A stretch of 64,000 nt of DNA from Terebella lapidaria (GCA_949152475.1 OX424556.1:12458664-12522663), one strand, 5' to 3'; counted from the first letter of the stretch, positions 22,125 to 34,206 are shown. Notes: generated from the letters alone by a model not told the origin. Translations and numbers: made by a program.

Positions 22125-23400
22125 AAACGTGGGCGAACAAACAGACAATCAAAGGCAAATTTCCCATACCTCCTCCCATTGGGGAGAGGGTAATAATAGA
22201 GAAGTAAAGCGCTTATCAATATCGGAATTGATGATGCCAATAGAATTTAGCATGGGAGTGTTTTCCCTCATAACAGAGCAACGGTTTATACATTCTTTCG
22301 ATGATAATTGGCAAACACTATCACGGATGGTAATCTAGGGGGTCGTAAATGGTCGGGGAGGTTCGGAAAATTCGGCTGAGAGGTATGTAAAAGTCGTAAA
22401 CAGCAATATGCGAAATATGTACATACAAGTATTGAAAGATTACCTGGTTTAGTGATATATAACGAACATTTGGTATACTGTTCAACGCCACAATCCCAGT
22501 AGTTCTCCTGAAACAATTCACGTGAGATGCACACCCTCCATCCAGAAATGCATCATGTCCGATTTTGACAGTGAATATTTAGTGATATCCCGCTTATTCA
22601 TGGGATGCATTTCTGGATGGAGGGTGTGCACCTCATGTGAATTGTTTCAGTAAAACTATTGGGATTTTGGCATTGAACAGTACACCAAATTTTGCGTTCT
22701 ATATCACTTTACCAGGTAACCTTTCAATATGTACATATTTCGTTACATACCTGATGGTTTTTATCGTTGATGTATGAAGCTTCGCTTCGACAATTGCTGT
22801 TAACGACTTTTACATGCCACCCCACCGACTTTTACGAACATCCCCGACCATTTACGACTCTTACATGCCACCCGACCATTTACGACCCCCTAGATTACCC
22901 CCCGTGACTATACAGTAAGAAGTTTTTGCCAATAATCTGACGTCAGAGAATCAATTCGTGTCACCTAATCTCTCGAGGACAAGGTCAACTCGGTGCGTGT
23001 CAGTCTGTCAGAAGTGCATGTCAGTCTGAGGATTAATGATCTGCACACAGGGTTAACTGTGTAATGAAAAAAGTGATCTTTAATACCTGATAGAAGTTAA
23101 TCAATAGCGTACATTAGTTCACCAGGAGGGTAGTTGCTCCATCGTGCTGCTAGAGCAAAATAGTAACTAACAAACAGTGTTTATTGCTATTTTTACGCTG
23201 TGAAAGTTCGTTCCACGTCTACCGCAAAAAGTAACAGTTAAGTACTCGACCCCGACTTCCATCGTTATTTCTCAATACACGCACACAGTAATTGTCAATC
23301 TTTTTCTGATGTTACACTGGACGCAAGCTGAATGAATTGTATGCAAAAGCTCGATGTCATGTGTTCGAGTTGAACTTGAATGTTGATTACGTCACACCAG
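22125..23400. repeat. Receptor-flank segment (copy with foldback insertion)
   Basis: Homologous to 24260-24900 and 33300-33750. Landmarks are GCGCTTATCAATATCGG at about 22210, GATGATAATTGGCAAACACTA at about 22300, then after the foldback CAGTAAGAAGTTTTTGCC at 22913, TTAATCAATAGCGTACATTAG near 23098 and GACGCAAGCTGAATG near 23320. In the 24-kb copy this segment lies upstream of a receptor pseudogene. Interrupted by the element at 22321-22907. Confidence 0.75.
22321..22907. mobile_element. 587-bp foldback element with 3-bp TSD
   Basis: Arms of about 240 and 320 bases are inverted copies: TCACGGATGGTAATCTAGGG at the left, its near complement at the right end. The centre holds mirrored GCATTTCTGGATGGAGGG-type blocks. 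It is flanked by CTA on both sides. Paralogous segments at about 24450 and 33418 read straight through this point (GGCAAACACTATGCAGTAA), giving the pre-insertion state. A 3-bp TSD fits PIF/Harbinger- or CACTA-related families; superfamily not settled. Confidence 0.9.
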
Positions 23401-23789
23401 TTTCTCTGCTTACTATGGGCAAGAACAAACAGACAAAACATGTGTTAAATATACGAAAATAAATATATCATTGAAATGTAGTAGTATGTGCGGGTATCCA
23501 ACATGCACAACTTCTGCAGTATTTCATGAATATATTATGCGTATTCCCGAGGCATTCTTCAAAAGACATCGCTCTGGCAAAAACTACGCAAGCATTACCC
23601 TGAATGTTACCTTGTTATGAGAAAAGAACCGAGATATACGTTATATACATATTGATAATCAAATATCCCCCGACTACAGTATATTCGTAAAGCAAGCACC
23701 AGTAAAGTTGAAATTAGCCATAAACAATTTGGTGTCTGAATATTGCATATTTGTGCCATGCTATTGATATACCTAGTGCATCTTTGCTC

Positions 23790-24190
23790 AGGGCAGATTG
23801 TGTCCAGTGCAAATGTCTGCACAATCGAGACGATTGCACACAAGAAAAGGTACAGCGTGTTTTCAATGATTCCAATGAAGATTATGACCCGTAGAACGTA
23901 GCTGTAGCATGTGGTTAACGCCCTGGAATGACAAATCACTCGCATGCAGCTTCAGCTGGGTGTTAATAATTAACGAAATGTTGGTATACAACAGCACAAA
24001 GTATAGTGCTGGAGAGGATTTCGTCCTAGGGCATCTCCGAGAGCAATTCGTCTTCTGAAAAAAGAATCCCTAAAAAGAATCCCGAATCCCTATTTCAACT
24101 TGAAATCCACTAATAACGCAATGAAAAATATTCCACCGTCTCCTGGAGTAGTCTTCCATCATTGTTGTATGGAGTCCGTCGTGTCACATG
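23790..24190 (-). pseudogene. Receptor pseudogene fragment, paralogue of the 46.5-kb GPCR
   Basis: The minus strand aligns base for base with the 5' end and first transmembrane region of the intact gene (its 47520-47925). Shared words include TCACTCGCATGCAGCTTCAG, GAGGATTTCGTCCT, CATCTCCGAGA and, upstream of the start, GGAGTAGTCTTCCATCATTG. The readable piece YSYVLRVIIFIGIIENT corresponds to VYVLPIIILIGIVGNT of the intact receptor. Only the N-terminal coding third or less survives, the start codon region is altered, and the frame is not maintained. No ECL, DRY-equivalent or TM7 motif remains. Confidence 0.85.
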
Positions 24191-24960
24191 TCCTTGATTT
24201 TATATCTTCGAGATACAAGAGCTACAAATATGCAAACAAACGAACAGACCCAATTGCAATACTCACTTTTATTTCAGCGAGACTAATAATAGAAAAGTAA
24301 ATAGCTTATCAATGTCGAAATTGGTGATGCCAGCAGAATTTAGCGTGGGAGAAGAACCATGTTTCTATCATAGCAAGGAGAAGACCCATGTTTTCTGTCA
24401 TAGCAGAGAGCAAAACAACGGTTTGAATACATTCATTCGATGATATTATTGGCAAACACTGTGCGGTAAGAAGTTCTTGCTATCGATCTTGAACATCAAA
24501 GGAAACTATCCGTTTCACTTCTCTCCACGAAAGGGTCAACTTGGTATAATTCATTGTCAGGTACCGAAGTGCACGCCATTCTGAGGATTCGTGATCTATA
24601 CACCAAAAAGTGATTTTCAATACTTGATACGATTAATCAATAGCCTAAATTAGTTCGTCATGAATACGATGATGGTGAAGTTGATTTACTACTACGATGT
24701 ATTTTATACTGGGAAAGACGTTCCATGTTCTAACGCACAAATTAACAAGCGAGTTCTCGACACTGATTTTCCATCTTAAAATCCATTGCACCCAAAGCGC
24801 TTGTCAATTCAGATGGTAGATTGACGCAAACTGAATAAATTTGTACGCGAATACTTGTCATGAGTTTCGAGTTGTATTTGTGCACTTGTGCACTTGTATG
24901 AATAGCCAAGTTCCCGTTTTACTTTGAGTAAGAATATCTATAAAATGTCATTAGTATAAA
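24190..24960. repeat. Receptor 5'-flank segment (uninterrupted copy)
   Basis: Carries the unbroken versions of two sites interrupted elsewhere: ATAGCTTATCAATGTCG at about 24302 (interrupted at 32439-33299 in its paralogue) and ATTGGCAAACACTGTGCGGT at about 24453 (interrupted at 22321-22907). Continues through TTAATCAATAGCCTA and TTGACGCAAACTGAATAA. Non-coding flank of the pseudogene at 23790-24190. Confidence 0.75.
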
Positions 24961-25189
24961 GACACCACAATCATAATAATGATGTTTCTTATAAATCTCA
25001 AGACCACAAAGTAGCAAGCAGCAACGAAGTTGACATTGGTCATACATGAAAGTGAATCGGACTTTCAAGTTTGCAGATCTAATCAATAATACCATGGAAA
25101 ATACCTATTTCATCTTTGATCTTCAGTAGGACATTGGGTTCTAGGACATGGGTGGGGGGGAGGGGGTGTAATACCACACAATATTTTCA

Positions 25190-26057
25190 GGGAATTGTTG
25201 CTATATCAATACATTGGATCCCACTTTAGAACTTCGTCTGAACAGTTGTCAACTAATCTGATTATGCTCTCAGGAACCCATTACGTCTGCATCACAATTT
25301 TGGTGTCAGGTATAATGCAATTTTGGTGTCATGTACTGTTCTAGTGACAGCCTTCATCATATGATGTGTTCCAAGCCGGAAAAAGTGTCTTGTGCCTTGC
25401 ATATAATTCATGATGCATTATGTGATTTGGGTCAGTGAGCTCTGGACTTTATACCAATAAAGCCCGATCAAATACTTTATTCAAGACACGCTGAGGTCAG
25501 CAGGGGCAGACAGTGTAAAAAGTAGATGTTCCTACTGTACACCTGATATAATTATTATTACAACTTCCTAACAACGAATTAAAAGATTTGAGATATCTGA
25601 AACGACCCCTTGAAATAAGTACCCAATTTCGAACCAAAAGGCCACTGAGTTTATGGTGTACCCGGGTACAGATGCAACATTCATCAGCAGTGACATATGC
25701 GCAGTGGTACCAATGTCAGAATCAACCTATTACCACGAATACAACCAGATTCAGGTGATGCAGATAATAAATGGAATAAAAATGATATTGTGACTCTATG
25801 GTTAAAAATAGACACGGTAATGAGGGAAATGCAGAAAAGATGCATTGCAAAATTTATTAGACACAGTAAAGAGGGAAATGCACCAGACGAGATACATTGC
25901 AAAATTGATTGTAATCAGCCCAGAGAAGGTGGCTTTTCAAAATCCTTCACATCCTGGTCAGAGGGTTCGAGTTTGTGTTCGTCGTGATTTATACACTATT
26001 TTATTGATAAATGAGCTGACCAGACGAACAAGAAGCTTTGTACAAAGTAGTCATTGA
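25190..26057. repeat. Receptor-unit flank copy related to 4.4-5.7 kb
   Basis: Shares with 5310-5700 the blocks CTAATCTGATTATGCT, CAGGAACC..TTACGTCTGCATCACAATTT, TTAAAAATAGACACGG and GTAATCAGCCCAGA. Also shares the 4400-kb block CAGCAGTGAC..CAGTGGTA near 25690. An internal duplication of GAGGGAAATGCA..ATTGCAAAATT lies at 25823-25910. Open frames of 70-96 codons here are not conserved with the paralogous copy in the same frame, so none is called. Confidence 0.65.
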
Positions 26058-27039
26058 AGCATAAATCAGTATCACATTGTTAATGGCATTATCATAACCT
26101 TGCTGTGGGTTTTTCATTGGGCACAAATGTTGTTCAATAACGCATAAGATAATTTAACAATCTAATATTCATTATATGAATTCAATTCGGTGCTATTAGG
26201 GACATCCTGACTTCCACGTTTTAACCCACGTTTATTTAATCGTGCCTCCGTACGACTAAATTCACGTTTATGAAAGGGAGCCTCATTATTTCATACCTTA
26301 TTGGAAATATGATGATCGCCATATACACTGCGGCAAAGCCATACAAAACAAATTGATTCGTGTTAGTCATTTAATCTTTTTTATTCGCCAACGAAATGAA
26401 AAAAATGTGTCTAAAATTAACCCAAGGGCTAAAAAGGTTACAGGTGAATTGTATATTGTTCAGTCACGACTGTTTTCCCACCAAAATTGACTTCCCATAT
26501 GGATGTGTCAATATTTAAGCCCGACCTTGAAGTATACCATGAGTATACCAGTTTACTCCATACAGCTCACATTATGAAGGAGAAAGTGGATGAAAGTTGT
26601 CAATTCCCCAAAATGTTTTTTGTTATTTTGGGGGAGAGGGTTGGGGAAGGAACATTTACTAAAATTTAATAAAATATTTTCACCAATTTGATCAAATTGT
26701 GGTAAATACGATTTGTCGTCAAGCACAGACCGGCGATTCAAGGGAAACGTATGGGCCTACACAAGGAGAGTCGTATGCATTAGGGAAAAGTCATCAGGCA
26801 AATTTTGATAAAATGGCCTCTAAGTTCTAGAATCTGGCATTTTTCAACGAAAATGGGGGCCATTTTGAAAACAAAAATAGGAAAAGCAAATTCTAAGAAA
26901 AAATCTTGAATTATTTTCTTTCCCAATATTTTCCCCCTAATTTTCCCCCTAAGATTCACCCATAAACTTTAACGATAACAATGTGGATGACGGCTAGATG
27001 CACGACGTACGAAACGCCAATAAAGGTGGCAAAAAACAT

Positions 27040-27605
27040 CGAATTGATAAAGTCAAGTTCAGCACAAAACCTCATATGATTTTTGGTCATAACTTCATTT
27101 GGGATGGTCGGATCAATTTGAAATTTGGTTTGTTTCCATTTGGCATAGAACCGTATGTTTTCATTAAATTTCACAATTCTATCTTGAAAAGTTGGCAATC
27201 TACTCCAATGTTAAATTTCACATCAAACATGAAATTTGCGAGTCTGAACCGAATTTGGCATATTGTTCGATGTTCGCAATGCATGGTACTTTTTTTATTA
27301 GAATACAATTCTATGATTCTTCCTGCTCGAAAACTTTCTTCATATTACATTTCTTTGCAGAATAAAGACCATGAAAACCCTGAATTTGCTTGAATTCCTG
27401 TGATCTGATTTGTGTCCAACATTTAACATTGGGGTAGATTGCCAACTTTTTCAGTTTTCAAGATAGAAGTCTGAAAATTAGTGAAAAAATATGGTTTTGT
27501 GCCAAATGGAAACACATAAAATTTCAAATTGATCCGACCGTACTAAATGAAGTTATGGCCAAAAATCATATGAGGTTTTGTACTGAACTTGAGTATAAAA
27601 TGAAA
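27040..27605. repeat. Inverted repeat, ~175-bp arms, ~215-bp spacer
   Basis: 27040-27215 and 27430-27605 are reverse complements at roughly 85% (shared words CATATGATTTTTGGTCATAA, AACAAACCAAATTTC-type block, GTAGATTGCCAACTTTT). Probably a foldback element or a pair of MITE copies. The 131-codon open frame over 26998-27393 spans the left arm and spacer and is not supported as a gene. Confidence 0.75.
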
Positions 27606-27959
27606 ATAAAATAAACTAAAATTTTGGTCTGCGTCACCGTCCCCCTTGTATACTTCATCCTCATCGGACAGTACTTATCCAAGAGGCACAGAACAACAAC
27701 AATTAACTTTTAATGTTTATTGATATTCCCGTTTTACTTGTCATATATAGTGTATACAACTGTAAGTATATGTACATGTACAAACAATATGTTAAACCTT
27801 GACATAGAACATGACAAGATGCTATGTTTTTCTCATACAGAACATGTATGTTTTACATAATTTAATAAAGAATTATGATGTTAGATTCATCAGATGTTGA
27901 GACCCACATATAATTTACAACACGGTCTGATATTTATTTCACGATGAGCGTTGGGAAAA

Positions 27960-30787
27960 CAATACATAACGAGACAATCAGAGATTGCAGACCCTCGCCC
28001 TTCAGATTTAGTCACTAAAATTAGGCGATAATTGAGAGTTTTGGTCTTAAGACCATCGGTTGTACGCCATACGATTGGGAATTGGCCAAAGAAAAATACA
28101 AAAATAGGTTGAACATTTAATATTGATTAGAACCGGAGTTATAGTCAATTATGTGATTTTATTTTTTCAGTTGCCATGGCAACCGTTTTCAGCCGTTTTG
28201 GCAAAATTTGAAAGGGATTGAGCCACTCTCATAGCACTCCAGCCCTATAAATTTCAAATCTATCGGACCGTTTGCCTTTGAGTTATAAGCGCAGACATTT
28301 GCACTGAAACGTCGCTGGCCAAAAATAACCGAAATCGTGACCCCCAATTTTTCGACATCCGGCGATAATGGAGAGTTTTCGTCGTACGACCATCGGTCGT
28401 ACACCAAACGATCGGGAATTGGCCAAAGAAAAATACAAAAATAGTTGGAAAAATTAATATCAAATAGAACCGGAGTTAGAGCCAATTATGTGATTTTCTT
28501 TTTTTCCGTTGCCATGGCAACCGTTTTCATCCGATTTTGGCAAAATTTGAAAGGGACTGAGCCACTACCATAACACTCAAGCCCTATAAATTTCAAATCG
28601 ATCGGACCGTTTGCCTTTGAGTTATGAGCGCAGATATTTGCACTGAAACGTCGCTGGCCAAAAATAACCGAAGTCGTGACCCCCAATTTTTCGGCATCGC
28701 GCGATAATTATGGATAGTTTTCGTCGTACGACCATCGGCCGTACACCGTACGATCCGGAATTGGGCAAAGAAAAATACAAAAATAGCTGCACAAATTAAT
28801 ATCAAGTAGAACCGGAGTTATAGCCATTTATGTGATTTTCACTTTTTCCGTTGCCATGGCAACCATTTTTATCCGTTTCCGACCAAATTTGACGAAGACC
28901 GAGCCAATACCATAGCGCTTCAGTCCTATAAAGTTTAGAACGATAGATCCGTTTGTCTTTGAGTTATAAGCGCAGACATTTGCCCTGAAAAGTCGCTGGC
29001 GAAAAATAACCGAAATCGTGAACCCCCAACAATTCGACACCGGGCGATAATGGAGAATTTTAGTCGTACGACCATCGGTCGTACACCAAACGATCGAGAA
29101 TTGGCCAAGCAAAAATACAAAAGTAGTTGGAAAAATCAATATCAAGTAGAACCGGAGTTAAGAGCCAATGATGTGATTTTCTTTTTTCCGTTGCCATGGC
29201 AACCGTTTCCATCCGATTTTGATAAAAATTTTAAGGGACTGAGCCACCACCATAGCACTCTTGCCCTATAAATTTCAAATCGATCGGACCGTTTGCCTTT
29301 GAGTTATGAGCGCAGACATTTGGACTGAAACGTCGCTGGCCAAAAATAACCGAAATCGTGACCCCCAATTTTTCGACATCGGGCGATAATGGAGAGTTTT
29401 CGTCGTACGAGGATCGGTCGTACACCATACGATCGAGAATTGGCCAAAGAACAATACAAAAATAGTTGGAAAAATTAATATCAGGTAGAACCGGAGTTAG
29501 AGCCAATTATGTGATTTTCTTTTTTTCCGTTGCCATGGCAACCGTTTCCAATCGATTTTGGCAAAAATTTGAAGAGACTGAGCCAGCACCATAGCACTTT
29601 TGCCCTATAAATTTCAAATCGATCGGACCGTTTGCCTTTGAGTTATGAGCGCAGACATTTGCACTGAAACGTCGCTGATGAAAAAAAAATCGAAACCGTG
29701 ACCCCCAATTTTTCGACATCGGGCGATAATAGAGAGTTTTGGTCGTACGACCACGGGCTATATATCAGATGATCAGGAATTGGCCATAGAAAAATACAAA
29801 ATTAGTTAGAAAAATTTATCTTGAATAGAACCGGAGTTATGGTCAATTATTGATTTTTACATTTTCCGTTGCCATGGCAACAGTTTTTGTCCGATTTTGA
29901 TCAGATTCGAGGAGGACCGAGCCACTGAGATACCGCTTCATCCCTATAAGTTTCATCACCATAACTTCGGTTCTAATCAAGATAATTTTTTCTAACTAAT
30001 TTTGTATTTTTCTATGGCCAATTCCTGATCATCTGATATATGGCCCGTGGTCGTACGACCAAAACTCTCTATTATCGCCCGATGTCGAAAAATTGGGGGT
30101 CACGGTTTCGAATTTTTTTGGCCAGCGACGTTTCAGTGCAAATGTCCGCGCTCATAACTCAGAGGCAAACCGTCCAATCGATTTGAAACTTATAGGGCAA
30201 GAGTGCTATGGTGGTGGCTCAGTCTCTTCAGAATTTTACCATAATAGAATGGAAACGGTTGCCATGGCAACGGAAAAAAAGAAAATCACATCATTGGCTC
30301 TAACTCCGGTTTTACTTGATATTAATTTTTCCAACTATTTTTGTATTTTTCTCTGGCCAACTGCCGATCGTTTGGTGCACGACCGATGGTCGTACGACGA
30401 AAACTCTCTATTATCGCCCGATGTCGAAAAATTGGGGGTCACGATTTCGGTTATTTTTGGCCAGCGACGTTTCAGTGCAAATGTCTGCGCTCATAACTCA
30501 AAGGCAAACGGTCCGATCGATTTGAAATTTATAGGGCTGGAGTGCTATGGTAGTGGCTCAGAAAACGGTTGCCATGGCAACGGAAAAAAGAAAATCACAT
30601 AATTGGCTATAACTCCGGTTCTAATCAATATTAAATCTTCAACCTATTTTTGTATTTTTCTTTGGCCAATTCCCAATCGTATGGCGTACAACCGATGGTC
30701 TTAAGACCAAAACTCTCAATTATCGCCTAATTTTAGTGACTAAATCTGAAGGGCGAGGGTCTGCAATCTCTGATTGTCTCGTTTGCA
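27960..30787. mobile_element. Foldback element built of 340-bp units
   Basis: Bounded by inverted ends with the terminal motif GAGACAATCAGAGATTG then CCCTCGCCC; the end 120 bases match almost perfectly. The left arm (to about 29850) has units whose GACCCCCAAT landmark falls at 28339, 28678, 29020, 29360 and 29700 (period 339-342). The right arm (from about 29957) is inverted and has about 2.5 units. The loop is about 110 bases. Each unit holds a GTCGTACGAC-type palindrome, AGAACCGGAGTTA and GTTGCCATGGCAAC (28170, 28508, 28850, 29190, 29529, 29868, 30258, 30568). Many open frames of 66-169 codons arise on both strands from the unit and are not genes. Confidence 0.9.
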
Positions 30788-31599
30788 ATATAGATTGATT
30801 ATGTTCACCATAAAGGATATTCTGATGTGTAATTATGAATACCACAAGTAATGAATGCAATTGAAGAATCGTCACTAGTATGTGAATGGTAAAATGAACG
30901 ACCCCCTAAACGTGGATTTAGTCGTACGTAGGCACGACTAAATATACGTGGGTTTAAACGTAAAACCCCGGATGTCCTTATTACTATAATTTTACAAATA
31001 CGTAAGTTGGCTCTGTATACGTGGGCAACACTTCATGATGATGAAATGTATGTTTACAGTCAAAATATCTCACTTAGTCATATCTACCATATAACTATGT
31101 ACTTCGGATAAATGTTTTCTTCTTAGAATGTGGTGAAGATCTAATCTCTGAACATAACGTTATCACATTGTTGGCAGAACATCCTTACAACTTGTATCAC
31201 CCCCACGAGGTGTATTTTGTATTTTTTTCAAATGCGAGTGATTACTGTTCATCCCATGACATTGTGTTGCAGTAGATCTCATGAGTGTCCTTTCGATACT
31301 TTATCAATATACACTTGACACCAACCATAAAGTCATGACGATGAATACAGGTGTGTGGCAAATAATCCCACAAAACGTGTATACCTACAAATCCACTTGT
31401 GTTGGCCTATTCATTTTCTCAAGAGCATGGGTCTGCACAGTGACTGAAAATCAATACTAGCATAAATATATAATGCTGTTCTCTTTTTATTAACACATGA
31501 GTAAAGTAGGTCAACATGCGTGATAGGTTTGGACATAAGAAGTCCTAGAAAATGATAATCACTGTTCTCGTTTTATTGACATGTTTGGAGCGTGGAAAG

Positions 31600-32095
31600 G
31601 AATAGATTAAGAGGTTTGCGTGTTTTGTGAGCCATCCATTATTCATTCCCACCCACCGAACCATACGATGTATACCGATACCCGGGAAACGTTTGCAAGA
31701 GGGCGAAAGTGCCAAATATTGCACAACCGCGGCGTGGCCACGTACGAGCAAAGTTAGTGTTTCCAATGATTTCAATAAGGATTATGATCGGGAGGACGTA
31801 GACATGTAGCGTGTCGATAACGTCCTGGAATACCAAATCTCTCACATGCGGCTTCAGCTGGGTGCTACTTATTGAAGAACTGTTTGTGAACAACGTCACA
31901 ACGAACAGTGTTGGACAGGATCTGGTCCTTCAGCATCTCCGAGAACAAATTGTAATCCGTAAAGGACGTATATTCCAGGTTTTACTACAGATACGTACCG
32001 AATCCCAATTTAACCTGAAATACCTTTAACGGAACTGAAAGTATTCCACGGTCACCTGAAGTAGTCTTCCATCATTATTGTGAGTCCGTCGTGTC
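31600..32095 (-). pseudogene. Receptor pseudogene, paralogue of the 46.5-kb GPCR
   Basis: Minus-strand match to 47410-47925 of the intact gene, from the region of TM2-ECL1 back through TM1, the N-terminal tail and the 5' leader. The best readable stretch, STQLKPHVRDLVFQDVIDTL then HVYVLPIIILIEIIGNT, corresponds to residues 42-78 of the intact protein. The conserved G of the TM1 GN region is E here. Beyond TM1 the frame is lost by deletions, and only nucleotide similarity continues (CACAACCGCGGCGTGGCCAC). TM3-TM7 are absent. The leader block GTCACCTGAAGTAGTCTTCC is kept. Flank similarity extends downstream to about 31400 (CACAGTGACTGAAAATCAAT). Confidence 0.88.
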
Positions 32096-32438
32096 CTATT
32101 TTTGGTCTTTGACATACAAGCAGAGTTTAATATAGTAAGACGTGGAACTCCATATATTCCTATGTGACAAGCAAGAAAAATAGAACCTTTGCCAGCGAGG
32201 AGGTGTCGAACAATAGGATCTTCGCCGGCAAGGAAGGGGCCTCCTGGCATTGTAGTTAGGTAAAAGCACTCAGTCGCGCGTTTTTGTTGGAGTGCAGCCT
32301 CTTAATGATATTACTCTCTTTGCTTCAACACTCTTTGATACAATGACTAAAAATCATGCAGGCAAACGAACAGGACCAATCGCAATATTCCTTGATGTAG
32401 GGGCGAGGGTAATAATGGAAGTATATGAAGAGCTTATC
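32096..32438. other. Diverged receptor 5' flank
   Basis: Contains blocks matching 24200-24310 and 22130-22210 (GGCAAACGAACAGGACCAAT, GGTAATAATGGAAGT, GAGCTTATC), separated by sequence not found in the other copies. No gene. Confidence 0.5.
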
Positions 32439-33299
32439 GTCATCTCAGAACAAAAAGGGCCCAACTGACAATTTTGTTGAAAAGCGTATTTTTGCATAAT
32501 GTGATAGAGATCGTCATGACGCATATTTCAATCTATCAGGACTTGAATATTATGATTATTGATCGAAATATCAGTAAAAATGATGGATCGAGCTATACAT
32601 ATATCTGTGTAGATAGGATAGAAAAGGCCTATCTGCAACTAATCCAGCAACCTCGGACGTTGTAATACGTGCCAGGTTAATTAATTTCGGTGGATGCGTT
32701 CCATTCAACAAACCATTATTTTGAAATAAAATCATAATGATAAACATTGTGATTGGAAGACACAAAACATATAATTAGACCAATAAGGGCATAAGCAACA
32801 CATACGACCAACGCAATTTTCGATGATTAGAAGGTCATATCTGCAACTTGGACAATAAATCAGCTAGTCATTATGTGTGATGACCGACATCCTTGCTGGC
32901 GTAGACGGTTTCAGAGTCACAGTTCAAACGATAAATGTCACTCCAAAATGGAAAATACACCCCCTTTTAGGATACAATCAATGAGAATGAGCCAGAGTTA
33001 AAATGTCCTATGTGGCAGTTGTGTCCGTATGGCTCTGAAAATGACCAATAGAGAAAGGACTCAAGTGCAAATACGCGCTTATTTCTCTTATGCTTGTACC
33101 CAATTGAATGTTTTGCCCAATTTGAATAATTGTATGACAATGACAAATACACGTACATGAAAATTTTATGACAATGACGAGTACATGACAAGTACAACTC
33201 TTTTCGAAAGAGTCTTTGGAGTGGGAATGATTTTACGTTTTTTGCTTCTGGTGTTCAATTTTGAAAAGGGCACTTATGCCCTTTCTGTTCTGAGGTGAC
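32439..33299. mobile_element. 861-bp TIR element inserted at TTATC
   Basis: Starts GTCATCTCAGAACAAAAAGG and ends with the mirrored CCTTTCTGTTCTGAGGTGAC. TTATC precedes it at 32434-32438 and follows at 33301-33305, consistent with a 5-6 bp target duplication. The uninterrupted target is present at about 22206 and 24303 (GCTTATCAATRTCGG). Non-coding interior; the open frames within are short and unremarkable. Confidence 0.85.
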
Positions 33300-33800
33300 A
33301 TTATCAATGTCGGAATTGATGATGCCAACAGAATATAACATGAGAAAAGATCCATGTTTTCTGTCCTAGCATGAAGACCCGTCTCCAAGTAATGTTCAAA
33401 CACATTCTTTCAGTGATATTATTGGCAAACACTATGCAGTAAAACGTTTTAGCTATTGATCATGAACATCAATTAGTATCACGTATTCGTACTTTGTGTA
33501 ACTCGGCATTCATTGCCCAGTACCGAAGTGCACATCATTCTGAGGATTCGAGATCTATACACAGAGTTCATTGTTTTAAAAAAGTGATCTCCAATGCCTG
33601 GTACAGGTTAATCAATAGTCTACATTAGTTCGTCAGGTATACGATGGGGAAGTTGATTATTTTAGACTGGGAAGTTCGTTCCATGTTCTACTATACCGCA
33701 CAAACTAACTTCGACTCTGTAGCATGACAAACACGACATTGAAAGAACTGAACATCACGTATGTCGCTTCCTCATAAGCGAATGCTTATTATCGCCCATG
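33300..33800. repeat. Receptor-flank segment, right-hand remainder
   Basis: Resumes the flank interrupted by the preceding element: TTATCAATGTCGGAATTGAT, ATTGGCAAACACTATGCAGT, TTAATCAATAGTCTACATTAG, GTTCGTTCCATGTTCTACTA. Collinear with 24300-24730 and 22210-23230. Confidence 0.75.
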
Positions 33801-34206
33801 TCGCATTTTTCACGCCTGATGTGATTGGTGAATAATTTTCTATTCCTATCTGCTTGCAGTATCCACATCACAGATTATTTGTTTTCGAAATACTTTTCAA
33901 TTTAATTATTGTTGCATCAGAAAATGAAAACACAATGTGCCATCTGATTTTGCTTGCTAGTTGAGTTGGCCTACAAGTAAGCTTGTGGTTTCCAAAAAGG
34001 CTGGGCATATCTGTTCCATTCATGTCGTTCCATTCATGTCGTGTAAATTGTGATCACGAGTCGCATAGTAGAATATCTAAAAAAACCGATGCCCGGTCCA
34101 TTCATGTTACGACAGGTGAATTCTCGGTTGCACAAGTAGGACAAACATGACGGCAAATACAGAAATTTTGTATGAAAGTAACATATAGAATAGAAAAAGC
34201 TTTGTT

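Larger units (their letters stand above)
26196..30981. mobile_element. 4.8-kb composite bounded by ~85-bp TIRs and TA
   Basis: The left end TTAGGGACATCC, then CCACGTTT..AACCCACGTTTATTTAATCG and CGTACGACTAAAT, is mirrored at the right end with about 80-85% identity over 85 bases. TA dinucleotides abut both termini (26194-26195, 30982-30983), suggesting a Tc1/mariner-type target duplication. Inside are an inverted pair at 27040-27605 and the 340-bp foldback at 27960-30787. No transposase was recognised. Alternatively the two ends are separate MITEs in opposite orientation. Confidence 0.55.

Noticed and set aside
26998-27393. 131-codon frame
   Set aside because: It runs from the arm of an inverted repeat into its spacer, with no domain and a competing frame on the other strand.
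28189-30602. Frames up to 169 codons in the 28-30.6 kb array
   Set aside because: They are translations of the 340-bp unit, appear on both strands and in both arms, and break at unit variants.
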